A DNA stretch of 52,067 nucleotides from an uncultured Bacillota bacterium. GTDB lineage: Bacteria > Bacillota_I > Bacilli_A > RF39 > UBA660. Made by a program: the position numbers and the translations under genes. The stretch is from the NCBI GenBank assembly GCA_945867665.1, contig CAMBIR010000009.1:1-52067 (forward strand), read 5' to 3'. Below, piece after piece: positions 1 through 8,603 of the stretch; the stretch's first letter is position 1, and every line of letters starts with the position of its first letter. Below the pieces are notes generated by a model that did not search any database, was not told where the DNA came from, and was given only the letters and a program-made list of their open reading frames with translations.

Positions 1-166
1 CTATTGCTTCTATATAGCTTTTTCTTAAATTTTCTAATTTTGGTTTTGCTCTTTCGATACTACTTTTGCTTCGTAGCCATATTGTTACACTAAATCCACA
101 GTAAGCCGATTGAAATGCTATTTGGGAGCCTAATACGCCTCCACCTATTATTGTTATATTTTTCAT
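1..166 (-). CDS. 3-hydroxyacyl-CoA dehydrogenase-like protein, N-terminal part (runs off the window)
   Basis: The first 55 residues can be read, starting MKNITIIGGGVLGSQIAF; the rest lies beyond the left edge. The opening beta strand plus GxGxxGS glycine loop is a Rossmann NAD-binding motif, and the wording GGGVLGSQIAFQSAYCGF is typical of the NAD-binding domain of 3-hydroxyacyl-CoA / 3-hydroxybutyryl-CoA dehydrogenases, which oxidise the 3-hydroxy group of acyl-CoA thioesters. The start is set by an AAAGGAG ribosome-binding site 7 bases upstream. A promoter-like TTTACA-N17-TATTAT lies at 195-223. Other short-chain NAD-dependent dehydrogenases cannot be excluded from the N-terminus alone. Confidence 0.7.
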   Translation of the reverse strand, partial: MKNITIIGGGVLGSQIAFQSAYCGFSVTIWLRSKSSIERAKPKLENLRKSYIEAI

Positions 167-194
167 CTATTTTCTCCTTTCGATATTTAACTAA

Positions 195-223
195 ATAATA
201 CTATATTTTGGAATTGTTGTAAA
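195..223 (-). promoter_or_regulatory. sigma-A type promoter of the dehydrogenase-like gene
   Basis: On the minus strand TTTACA (218-223) and TATTAT (195-200) are separated by 17 bases, just upstream of the AAAGGAG site of the gene starting at 166. Confidence 0.5.
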
Positions 224-319
224 CGATGAGAGAAGTTATTTTTTTATTTGACATTTGTTTTTACAATGATTAGAAAAGTACTGATGGGGAATATTAATGA
301 TATTTTAATATTTTTCTAA

Positions 320-355
320 AGAAAAAAAGTATCCTTTGGTTAGGTACTTCTTTTT
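320..355 (-). terminator. rho-independent terminator after the holin-like gene
   Basis: A stem AAGTATC / GGTACTT (327-333 with 343-349, one G-T pair) is followed on the minus strand by a T-rich run. It lies 20 bases after the stop of the holin-like gene. The plus strand also has a T run, so it may work both ways. Confidence 0.6.
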
Positions 356-375
356 ATGAAGATAGTAATGATGGT

Positions 376-630
376 TCATTTATTTTTTTTAAGTAAATTT
401 TTTATATTTTTTACGAGGTCATAGGCACCTCCGGCACCTAAGCCAATTGAGATAATTACTAGATTAATATCTTTGGTCATTAAAAAGTAAATGGTTCCTG
501 AGATAAGGCCGATGGCTAAATTTTGAATGGGAATTAGTTTATTATTGAACCATGGTAATTTTTTGGCAATAAAGCCACAAATAAATGTTACTATGATAGT
601 GACTGTTCCTATAATTGTAGATACATCCAT
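376..630 (-). CDS. small holin-like membrane protein (84 aa)
   Basis: The protein has two clear hydrophobic segments (about residues 4-22 and 37-55), a third weaker one (57-73), and a lysine-rich C-terminus (KNIKNLLKKNK). Short length, stacked membrane helices and a basic tail match phage-type holins, which form lesions in the membrane to release cell-wall hydrolases. The motif GLISGTIYFLMTKD followed by GLGAGGAYDL resembles small holin families found in Firmicutes. There is no endolysin or phage gene next to it, so it is an orphan; it may serve another membrane role. The ribosome-binding site (GAGTGG) is modest. A terminator follows at 320-355. Confidence 0.6.
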   Translation of the reverse strand: MDVSTIIGTVTIIVTFICGFIAKKLPWFNNKLIPIQNLAIGLISGTIYFLMTKDINLVIISIGLGAGGAYDLVKNIKNLLKKNK

Positions 631-779
631 AATACCACTCTTTTCAGTTTATTTTATTATTGCTTTTTTATTCTTTGTAATGGAAAACTCTATTTATTTT
701 AAATTTTCTTTTACTTATTATAAATGAACTAGTAATTTTTTTGTTTGTTACATAAGATAAGATAGAAAGGAGATTTTAT

Positions 780-1472
780 ATGGGTTGTTTTGATAAAGCA
801 ATTAAAAAGATTCATGAAGATAATTGTAAAACTAGGTATATTTGTTGTATTGGGCCAACTGGACCGACTGGGCCTGCTGGTGGTTTAATTGGGCCTACTG
901 GACCTACTGGACCTCAAGGAGAAAGAGGCTTACAAGGTTTAATTGGGCCTACCGGAGCTCAAGGTATTCAAGGTATTCAAGGTGTTCCTGGACCGACTGG
1001 AGCAACTGGACCACAAGGAGTTCAAGGTATCCAAGGTATTCAAGGAAATATAGGACCTACTGGGCCGACTGGACCAACTGGACCTCAAGGCGAAACTGGT
1101 GTGCAAGGTGTTGCTGGTGCAATTGGGCCGACTGGACCTACTGGACCTCAAGGGGAAGCTGGTGCGCAAGGTGTTGCTGGAGCAATTGGACCGACTGGAC
1201 CTACTGGACCTCAAGGGGAAGCTGGTGCAATTGGGCCGACTGGACCGACTGGACCTCAAGGAGAAGCTGGTGCACAAGGTGTTGCTGGAGCAATTGGGCC
1301 AACCGGACCTACTGGACCTCAAGGGGAAGCTGGTGCTACTCCTTCTTTAACAATTGGCACAGTTACAACAGGTGCTCCTGGTAGTCAGGCTACTGCTTCA
1401 ATTTCAGGAACTGCCCCTAATTTTGTCTTAGATTTGACAATTCCGCAAGGCCCTACCGGACCTGCTGCTTAA
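780..1472 (+). CDS. collagen-like surface protein ([10 protein letters not shown] repeats)
   Basis: 230 residues. A short N-terminal region (1-26) ending in Cys-Cys leads into about 160 residues of uninterrupted Gly-X-Y triplets, mostly GPT, GPQ, GEA and GAQ, followed by a 40-residue non-collagen tail ([20 protein letters not shown] onwards) that ends in GPTGPAA. Bacterial collagen-like proteins form triple-helical fibres on cell or spore surfaces, and the many Thr residues in Y position are typical glycan acceptors, as in BclA. There is no obvious signal peptide or LPXTG anchor, so the export route is unclear; in BclA-type proteins a short leader directs assembly instead. AGAAAGGAG precedes the ATG. 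A glycosyltransferase gene follows 20 bases downstream, suggesting a modification partner. Confidence 0.9.
   Translation: MGCFDKAIKKIHEDNCKTRYICCIGPTGPTGPAGGLIGPTGPTGPQGERGLQGLIGPTGAQGIQGIQGVPGPTGATGPQGVQGIQGIQGNIGPTGPTGPTGPQGETGVQGVAGAIGPTGPTGPQGEAGAQGVAGAIGPTGPTGPQGEAGAIGPTGPTGPQGEAGAQGVAGAIGPTGPTGPQGEAGATPSLTIGTVTTGAPGSQATASISGTAPNFVLDLTIPQGPTGPAA
1060..1335 (+). repeat. in-frame tandem repeats within the collagen-like gene
   Basis: Repeat units of 63 bases (21 aa, [20 protein letters not shown] plus I) and a shorter 45-base unit (15 aa, lacking the AQGVAG part) follow one another with near-identical DNA. All keep the reading frame and the Gly-X-Y register. Such repeats can gain or lose units by slippage or recombination. 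Confidence 0.85.
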
Positions 1473-1492
1473 AATTTAGGAGAAATAAAATT

Positions 1493-2590
1493 GTGAATAA
1501 ATATAAAGTATGCGTTTATGCAATTTGTAAAAATGAAGAAAAGTTTATTTCTAGGTGGGTAGAATCGATGAGGGAAGCAGATAAAATTTTTGTTCTAGAT
1601 ACTGGTTCAGAAGATAATTCTGTTTCCTTACTTAAAAGTTTAGGTGTTATTGTAAAGCAAAAAGTTATTCGTCCATGGCGATTTGATAAGGCTAGAAACA
1701 TTTCTTTAGAAATGGTAGATAAAGATACAGACATTTGTGTTTGTACAGATTTAGATGAGGTATTATTGCCTGGATGGAGAAAGAAGTTAGAAAAGAATTG
1801 GGAAAAAGATTTAAATTGTCTTTTTTATCGATATAATTGGAGTTTAGATAAAAAGAATCAACCTAAGGTAAGTTTTTACTTGGGAAATATTCATGATAGA
1901 AATCATTATCAATGGACACATCCCGTTCATGAGGTTTTAAGTTTTCTTGGAGAAAATAAAGAAATAACTAAATACACAGATGATATTGTTTTAAATCACT
2001 ATCCTGATAATACCAAAAGTAGAAGCAGTTACCTTCCTTTGTTAGAATTATCCGTAAAAGAAGATGCTAATGATGATAGAAATATGCACTATCTTGGGAG
2101 AGAATATATGTATTATGGAAGATATCAAGATAGTATTGATACTTTAATTCATCATTTATCAATGCCTAGTGCAACATGGCACGATGAAAGATGTGCTTCG
2201 ATGCGTTTTATTGGAAGGTGTTATAAATCTTTAGGAAGATATGATGAAGCAAAATTATGGTATGAAAAAGCAATTAAAGAAGCACCTTACTTAAGAGATC
2301 CTTATGTTGAAAAAGCTCTACTTTATTATGAGGTTAAAGATTATTTTAATATGATAAAGTACTGTAATAAGGCACTTAGAATTAAAGAGAAAAAAGATAC
2401 TTACATTAATGAAGTATTTAGTTGGGATTATACTATTTATGATTTGCTTGCCATTGGTTATTTTGAGATTGAAGATTTTGAAAAATCTCTTTACTACTCT
2501 AAACTCGCTTTAGAGATGGATAAAGATAATAAGCGGCTACAAGACAATTATTCTATTATCTTAGATACAAAAAAGCGGTATACAAATTAA
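1493..2590 (+). CDS. family 2 glycosyltransferase with C-terminal TPR repeats
   Basis: 365 residues. The N-terminal half is a GT-A fold: CKNEEKFISRWVES, then VLDTGSEDNS, and a DLDE metal-binding motif in VCTDLDEVLLPGW, all as in family 2 glycosyltransferases that move a sugar from a nucleotide donor. From about residue 190 there are TPR-like helical pairs (YLGREYMYYGRYQDSIDTL; GRCYKSLGRYDEAKLWYEKA; AYLRDPYVEKALLYYEVKDY-like segments). The start is GTG, since the in-frame options just upstream are closed by a stop and TAGGAG sits at a good distance. It follows the collagen-like gene directly, so a role in glycosylating that protein is the best inference. The stop overlaps a terminator shared with mutY. 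Confidence 0.85.
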   Translation: MNKYKVCVYAICKNEEKFISRWVESMREADKIFVLDTGSEDNSVSLLKSLGVIVKQKVIRPWRFDKARNISLEMVDKDTDICVCTDLDEVLLPGWRKKLEKNWEKDLNCLFYRYNWSLDKKNQPKVSFYLGNIHDRNHYQWTHPVHEVLSFLGENKEITKYTDDIVLNHYPDNTKSRSSYLPLLELSVKEDANDDRNMHYLGREYMYYGRYQDSIDTLIHHLSMPSATWHDERCASMRFIGRCYKSLGRYDEAKLWYEKAIKEAPYLRDPYVEKALLYYEVKDYFNMIKYCNKALRIKEKKDTYINEVFSWDYTIYDLLAIGYFEIEDFEKSLYYSKLALEMDKDNKRLQDNYSIILDTKKRYTN

Positions 2591-2606
2591 TGTATATCGT
2601 TTTTTA
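2569..2606. terminator. bidirectional terminator between glycosyltransferase and mutY
   Basis: AAAAAAGCGGTATACA (2569-2584) pairs with TGTATATCGTTTTTT (2591-2605) with a 6-base loop. T runs follow on both strands. The two flanking genes converge here. Confidence 0.85.
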
Positions 2607-3626
2607 TTCATCTAAAAATGATTTGTAGGCTGAAGCTAGGGCATAATGTTTTTTGATTTCTTCTTTAGAATAGAATGGATAGGATAGATTATTTATATCT
2701 TTTAAATTAATCTTATATGATTTCATTTTCCATTTTTTATGAGTAAAGATATGGGTATAATTTATTCCTTCTTCAATATTACTATAAGATATTCGATTTT
2801 TTTCTAGATAAGAAACAAGTTCTTTTTTCGTTATGTTTCCTTCTAATTGAGGAAAAGACCATAGGTTTTGAAGAAGGCTTTCCTCTTTTCTTTGATATAG
2901 AGAATATTTATTTTGATATTGATAAATTAAAATGGTATACTCTTCTTCTTTTTTTTGTATTTTCTTTTTCTTTTGAGGAAGAGTTTGATAAGTATTTTTC
3001 TTGTATGCTAAACAATCTTGATTTAGTGGACATTCTTGGCATTTAGGAAGACCTTTAGGTAGACAGATTGTTTCTCCTAACTCCATCATCCCTTGATTAA
3101 AATCTCCAACATCGTTTGGAATGAGGTTCATTAAATGTTTTCTAATTTCTTTTTTTACTTTCACATCATCAATATTTCTATTATCGTTAAAAAATCTAGT
3201 GTATACTCTTAAGACATTTCCGTCGATGGTTACTTCTTTTTGATTGAAGCAAATAGACGCAATTGCACTAGCGGTATATTCTCCTATTCCTGGTAATTTT
3301 AGTATTTCTTCATAGTTCTTGGGAAATATTCCTTGATATTCACTTTCAATAATCTGAGCGGCTTTTTTTAAGTTTTTTGCTCTAGAGTAGTAGCCTAGGC
3401 CTTCCCATAATTTCAAGAGTTTATCTTCTTCTATATTGGCTAGAGCATGGATGGTTGGTAGAGTATTAATAAAGCATTGATAATAAGGGATGACGGCCTC
3501 AATTCTAGTTTGTTGAAGCATAATTTCTGAGATCCAAACGTGGTAAGGATTTTTGTCAGCTCTCCATGGAAGAGACCTTTTATTTTCTTGATACCAAGTG
3601 CTTAAACTTGTTAATTTATTTTGCAT
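2604..3626 (-). CDS. mutY: A/G-specific adenine DNA glycosylase MutY
   Basis: 340 residues, close to the usual 350. MutY removes adenine mispaired with 8-oxoguanine. Seen here: the N-terminal WRADKNPYHVWISEIMLQQT signature, the helix-hairpin-helix segment LPGIGEYTASAIASI with the catalytic Asp in TIDGNVLRVYTR, and a four-cysteine iron-sulphur loop (C-X7-C-X2-C-X5-C around 188-205). The C-terminal third (from EEYTILIYQYQ) is the Nudix-like 8-oxoG reading domain, with FTHKKW at the place of the conserved F-S/T-H loop. The ATG at 3626 has no clear Shine-Dalgarno: only 11 bases separate it from the stop of the upstream gene, and those bases contain the repeated 10-mer AAAATACTTA. Confidence 0.95.
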   Translation of the reverse strand: MQNKLTSLSTWYQENKRSLPWRADKNPYHVWISEIMLQQTRIEAVIPYYQCFINTLPTIHALANIEEDKLLKLWEGLGYYSRAKNLKKAAQIIESEYQGIFPKNYEEILKLPGIGEYTASAIASICFNQKEVTIDGNVLRVYTRFFNDNRNIDDVKVKKEIRKHLMNLIPNDVGDFNQGMMELGETICLPKGLPKCQECPLNQDCLAYKKNTYQTLPQKKKKIQKKEEEYTILIYQYQNKYSLYQRKEESLLQNLWSFPQLEGNITKKELVSYLEKNRISYSNIEEGINYTHIFTHKKWKMKSYKINLKDINNLSYPFYSKEEIKKHYALASAYKSFLDE

Positions 3627-3637
3627 GAGAAAAATAC

Positions 3638-4522
3638 TTATCGTGTCTTTCCTTTATTTAGATCATTGATAGTGGGATAATATTTTTTTAATTCTTTTGC
3701 TAATTTTATTGCTTTTTGTTTGGTATCAAGATGGTTGGAGGTAATAGTTACTGTTTTGGGAAACTCTTCGTTAAAGTGATAATTTTGTTCATTTAATTTT
3801 GCTTTTGATACAAGAAAGCAAGATGACTTTGGTGTTTTATCTTTAATATGAGGAGTAACATCAATGAAAGAAGATTCTCCATTTGATAATGTTATTTTAT
3901 TTAGAGCATGATAATTATCATTATGTGCTGCAGATAGTGTTTCAATATTTAAGTCTACTAAGCAGCCAGTTACTTTAAGAAAATTAGCGAAATCTCCATA
4001 AAGTCCTTGTCCCATTACTAAGGTACTATTGTAAGTAGAATCAAGTGGAATATTATCTTTGAAATCAAAAGCATATTCTGATACCAATGGGATTTGATTG
4101 CAATACTGATAGCACGCATATGAATAATTAAAATACTCTTCCATAAAATCAAAAAGAAGGGATACTCTTTCTAATTCATTTTCAATATTTAATAGGGTAT
4201 CTAATAAAATTTCTTGCATTTGAAAAGCTACTTCATCTATTGTACTTTTATTTAGGCTTAGTAAGGTATAATAATTTTGCTTGTAATTATTTAAACTTTC
4301 CTCTAATTGTTTTATTGTTTTATTATTTAAGATTTCAGGATTGATTTTTCTTTTTTTTAATTCTAGTAGAGCTCTTTTATACTGCCTTCTTATCTTATTT
4401 TTAAGTTCAAATTCAAAAGTATTTAATGTTTCTTTTTTCATTTCGTACTTTTTAATGGAATAAATAACTAATTCATCATAAAATTCTTTGATATCCTCAG
4501 TTGTAAAAAATGTTTCTAACAT
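3638..4522 (-). CDS. transglutaminase-fold protein lacking the catalytic cysteine
   Basis: 294 residues, not recognised as a named family. The N-terminal 120 residues are helical and charged. From about 165 there is a transglutaminase-like core: GQGLYGDFANFL at the place of the usual G-x-C-x-D-[FY]-A motif, then NYHALNKI (His205) and SFIDVTP (Asp221), which match the His and Asp of the Cys-His-Asp triad. The position normally held by the catalytic Cys is Tyr175, so the protein is probably not a thiol enzyme and may bind a partner or substrate instead. The assignment rests on motif order only. AAGGAGG precedes the ATG. It sits between eno and mutY and probably shares the mutY transcript. Confidence 0.6.
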   Translation of the reverse strand: MLETFFTTEDIKEFYDELVIYSIKKYEMKKETLNTFEFELKNKIRRQYKRALLELKKRKINPEILNNKTIKQLEESLNNYKQNYYTLLSLNKSTIDEVAFQMQEILLDTLLNIENELERVSLLFDFMEEYFNYSYACYQYCNQIPLVSEYAFDFKDNIPLDSTYNSTLVMGQGLYGDFANFLKVTGCLVDLNIETLSAAHNDNYHALNKITLSNGESSFIDVTPHIKDKTPKSSCFLVSKAKLNEQNYHFNEEFPKTVTITSNHLDTKQKAIKLAKELKKYYPTINDLNKGKTR

Positions 4523-4542
4523 AGTCGTCCTCCTTATTAATA

Positions 4543-4575
4543 AAAGCGCTATGGATATTCCATAGGCTTTTATTA

Positions 4576-4576
<1 letters not shown>
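4543..4576 (-). terminator. terminator of eno
   Basis: AAAAGCGCTATGGA pairs with TCCATAGGCTTTT around a TAT loop, and the minus strand continues with TTTTATTAA directly into the AAGGAGG site of the next gene. Some read-through into the downstream gene is therefore likely. Confidence 0.75.
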
Positions 4577-5863
<1,287 letters not shown>

Positions 5864-5896
5864 TTTTTAATAGTTAGTTAATTAACTTCTTTGGAA

Positions 5897-5925
5897 TTGA
5901 CATTTTTTTGTAAAATATATATAAT
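5897..5925 (+). promoter_or_regulatory. consensus promoter TTGACA-N17-TATAAT
   Basis: TTGACA at 5897-5902 and TATAAT at 5920-5925 with exactly 17 bases between. It lies 25 bases before the ATG at 5951 and excludes the longer reading frame opening at 5891, which would start upstream of the transcript. Confidence 0.9.
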
Positions 5926-5950
5926 CTTAATAAATAGAAATGAGGATGAA

Positions 5951-6445
5951 ATGGAAAGTTTAGTGAATTTTTTTATTGGATTATTTGGAGGAGCGGCTAA
6001 AGAAGTTGTTATTTTTATTATTTCTTTAATGCCTATTTTGGAACTTCGAGGAGGACTTTTGGCAGCGTCGCTTCTTCATGTAGAGTATGTAAAGGCTGCT
6101 ATGATTTGTGTTATTGGAAATGTACTTCCAATTCCTATTGTACTTTTATTTCTAGAAAAAATATTAGATTTGTTTGAAAAATGGAAAGTGACAAAAAAAA
6201 TCGTTGTTTGGTTAGAAAAAAAGGTAGAAAATAAAAGAGAACAAATTGATAAGTATGGCTATTTAGGACTTGCTTTATTTGTTGGTATTCCTTTGCCTGG
6301 TACAGGTGCTTGGACGGGTTCTTTACTTGCTGTTATGCTTGGGATGAATAAGAAAAAATCTTTTTTATTTATCTTAATTGGCGTATTAATGGCCGCTATT
6401 ATTATGAGTATTTTATCTTACGGAATTTTAGGAAGTATTCTCTAA
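5951..6445 (+). CDS. small multidrug export family membrane protein (COG2426 type)
   Basis: 164 residues with several membrane segments: about 12-28, 43-65, 100-125 and 135-160. The motif SLMPILELRGGLLAA and the later GIPLPGTGAWTGSLLAVMLG are hallmarks of the COG2426 / small multi-drug export family, whose transport substrate is not firmly established. A basic amphipathic stretch (KKIVVWLEKKVENKREQIDKYG) links the two membrane halves. The start at 5951 is chosen because GAGGA lies 6 bases upstream and a consensus promoter overlaps the longer frame. It diverges from eno. Confidence 0.85.
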   Translation: MESLVNFFIGLFGGAAKEVVIFIISLMPILELRGGLLAASLLHVEYVKAAMICVIGNVLPIPIVLLFLEKILDLFEKWKVTKKIVVWLEKKVENKREQIDKYGYLGLALFVGIPLPGTGAWTGSLLAVMLGMNKKKSFLFILIGVLMAAIIMSILSYGILGSIL

Positions 6446-6470
6446 TTTTTTTATAGAATGGAAGTCTAAT

Positions 6471-8165
6471 ATGAAGAAAGATATAAATATGTTAATTGAT
6501 GGAATTGTTTCAAATGTTCATGATGATTGGCCTACTCTTTATAAAATTCGGTATGTTTATTTAGCGGTTGGAAAGGAGTTGATGAGAGATACTGATTTCT
6601 TTTTATCCGTAGATGGAAAGTTAGGAAGTGCTAATTTATCTAGTCAGGAAATTATTGATATTTATAATAGTGAGAAGGGACGAGGACTTGCCGTAATTTG
6701 TAAGTCAGCTTCTTCTATTTTAAAGATGGTTTATGACCGATTAGGCATTCGCTCAAAATTAGTTGAAACGAATACTTCTTTAGCAACGATTTACGATAAG
6801 GGAGAATTTTTAATTAATCATTGGTTTTTAGCCGTTTATGATGAGGATGGAAAAGCCTACTTTATGACATTAACGCCTGATTTAGGTTATATTCAAATGA
6901 ATATGGAAACTAAGCATTTTGCTTCTAATATTCCTTATATTAGAGATTTTGGACTAAAAAAAATGCAAGTCTATAAGGGAGAAGAAATTAAACCGAGTTG
7001 TATTTCTAGGAATGAATTAAAAGAAATTGATATTGCTATTGGTTATATAAAAAAAGAATACTTATATAATGATAAATATCAAAAGACCAATCAATGGGAA
7101 AAGAATTATGATAATGCCTCTTTTTCAATGTTAAAAAATGAAATGAAAGATAATAAACTATTTTATGAACTTGCTTTACATAAATCTTCCTTTTATCAGT
7201 TTTGTACAAACTTTAAAGGAGAAAACGGAAAATATATTTCCTTTACACAAGATGATTTAGTTAATTTAACAGATGATGATTGGTATTATTTTAATAAAAT
7301 TGTATGTGAGCAAGTTTTAAATAAAATAAGTCAAATTTTAGGATATGAAATATTTATTATTCCAAATATTAATAGTAAACATTGGAATTATGAATCTTGG
7401 CTACTAAATCTATGCGTTCAATTACAAGATAAAATTTTAAAAAGAATGTATCAAAAAGATAATACAGATATTAATGTAAATCTTGATTTAAATCATTTTG
7501 AATATAATAAGTGGTCTAATAATATTAAAGCAAAATATAATTCTAATACAACATATGATGATATTTTAAGTATTTTAGATAAAATGAATTCTTTAGTAAA
7601 AAGTACAGAGAAAAAAGAAACCAGAAAGAATGTTGGTGTTTTACTTCATAAATTAGGTTATCACTTTATTTCTAAGAAATATGTTTATGAAAAAAATATT
7701 AATGAAGATGGCTACTTATCTAATCGTTATATTGCAAATAAGTTTAATCTTTTATTTCCATGCGTATTTAGTTGTAATGATGTGATAACTGATTTTAATA
7801 AGATGGGCTATAGTGAGATGGTTTCTATTATTAAAGAAGTTATAATGTTAATGTTTTCAGAAATTACTAAAAATAATTCTAGTAAATTAAATGGATACAA
7901 TGAAAACTACAATGCTATTTTTAATCGAATACAAATGTATACTGTTAGAAATAAAGAAACAAAAGAATATTCAATTGTTTTTAATATTCCTAGTAATAAT
8001 AATGAAAATGATTATTATTTCTTTTATAATCCTGGAAAGAATTTATTTCGAACATTTAATTTTTTGGACTTTTGTAATGATTATATTATCGTTAGTAATC
8101 GGCTTAAAAATAAGATGAGTATTATGGACTTAGAAAATATTGAAAGAAAAGGAAAGAGATTTTAG
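6471..8165 (+). CDS. transglutaminase/papain-like fold protein with Cys and His retained
   Basis: 564 residues, no named family recognised. Residues 1-160 look like a thiol-enzyme core: AVICKSASSILKMVYDRLGI places Cys77 at the start of a helix, INHWFLAVYDEDGKAYF gives His117 on a strand, and LTPDLG supplies Asp137 nearby. That Cys-helix, His-strand, Asp order is the transglutaminase/cysteine-protease plan. The remaining 400 residues are charged, Asn- and Tyr-rich and helical with no motif I recognise, and there is no signal peptide or membrane segment. Possible roles are a cytoplasmic peptidase, deamidase or crosslinking enzyme. It starts 25 bases after the exporter gene and probably shares its promoter; the ribosome site (GGAAG) is weak. 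Confidence 0.5.
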   Translation: MKKDINMLIDGIVSNVHDDWPTLYKIRYVYLAVGKELMRDTDFFLSVDGKLGSANLSSQEIIDIYNSEKGRGLAVICKSASSILKMVYDRLGIRSKLVETNTSLATIYDKGEFLINHWFLAVYDEDGKAYFMTLTPDLGYIQMNMETKHFASNIPYIRDFGLKKMQVYKGEEIKPSCISRNELKEIDIAIGYIKKEYLYNDKYQKTNQWEKNYDNASFSMLKNEMKDNKLFYELALHKSSFYQFCTNFKGENGKYISFTQDDLVNLTDDDWYYFNKIVCEQVLNKISQILGYEIFIIPNINSKHWNYESWLLNLCVQLQDKILKRMYQKDNTDINVNLDLNHFEYNKWSNNIKAKYNSNTTYDDILSILDKMNSLVKSTEKKETRKNVGVLLHKLGYHFISKKYVYEKNINEDGYLSNRYIANKFNLLFPCVFSCNDVITDFNKMGYSEMVSIIKEVIMLMFSEITKNNSSKLNGYNENYNAIFNRIQMYTVRNKETKEYSIVFNIPSNNNENDYYFFYNPGKNLFRTFNFLDFCNDYIIVSNRLKNKMSIMDLENIERKGKRF

Positions 8166-8178
8166 CGTCTCTTTCCTT
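8149..8178. terminator. hairpin spanning the ends of two convergent genes
   Basis: AAGGAAAGAGA (8149-8159) pairs with TCTCTTTCCTT (8168-8178), 11 bp and an 8-base loop, inside the coding ends of both genes. Flanking A- and T-rich tracts make it a likely two-way terminator. Confidence 0.65.
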
Positions 8179-8464
8179 CTTTAAGTTGCTCTTGAATTTT
8201 ATTATAATACTCTAAAAATTGTAAGTATTGAATGTTGTTTATCTCTTTTTTAACTTCAGTAATATTAATGCTTTTATTTTGGAAAAATTGAATAATATTG
8301 GGAACTTGTTTATCAACAAATCCATGTTTTTGAATTTTAGTTAAAATATGATATTCATATCCTAAATCATCAAATTGACTTTTCTTTGAATATAGATATG
8401 TATTATTGTTATGTTCGTCTTTATAGACAAAAATATTGAAAATATTATCTTGCACTTTTAACAC
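8162..8464 (-). CDS. small unknown protein (100 aa)
   Basis: 100 residues, not recognised. It is soluble, rich in Asn, Lys, Tyr and Gln, and looks mixed alpha/beta at first (VQDNIFNIFVYKDEHNNN) and helical later (TEVKKEINNIQYLQFLEYYNK). A GTG start is used, since no ATG fits and the ribosome-binding region is weak. It has its own promoter (8480-8508) and its stop overlaps the convergent gene's stop by 4 bases. No function can be assigned. Confidence 0.65.
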   Translation of the reverse strand: MLKVQDNIFNIFVYKDEHNNNTYLYSKKSQFDDLGYEYHILTKIQKHGFVDKQVPNIIQFFQNKSINITEVKKEINNIQYLQFLEYYNKIQEQLKEGKRR

Positions 8465-8479
8465 CTTATTTCTTCATTT

Positions 8480-8508
8480 ATTGTAACATTTTTCTTGAGG
8501 TGATGCAA
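8480..8508 (-). promoter_or_regulatory. promoter of the 100-aa gene
   Basis: TTGCAT (8503-8508) and TACAAT (8480-8485) on the minus strand, 17-base spacer, ending 15 bases before the GTG start. Confidence 0.6.
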
Positions 8509-8603
8509 CGAATTAATAATGATTTTACAAAGGTTTATCTGCTGTAAGGTTTTATGATTCTTATCTTAAATTTTATTTTTGAGAAAAGTAATTTTTAAGT
8601 ATT

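Noticed and set aside
246..320. Plus-strand TTGACA at 248-253 with an AATATTAA hairpin downstream, as a possible small RNA
   Set aside because: The -10 candidate (TAGAAA) is poor, the hairpin is AT-only, and nothing identifiable lies between.
842..1384. Long Trp- and Arg-rich open frames overlapping the collagen-like gene on both strands
   Set aside because: They arise from the GGA/CCT/ACT-rich collagen codons; composition is unnatural, no ribosome-binding site fits, and the GPT frame is clearly the coding one.
5891..5950. Upstream extension of the exporter gene from a TTG at 5891
   Set aside because: A perfect promoter lies inside that extension, so the transcript starts after it; the ATG at 5951 has a proper GAGGA site.
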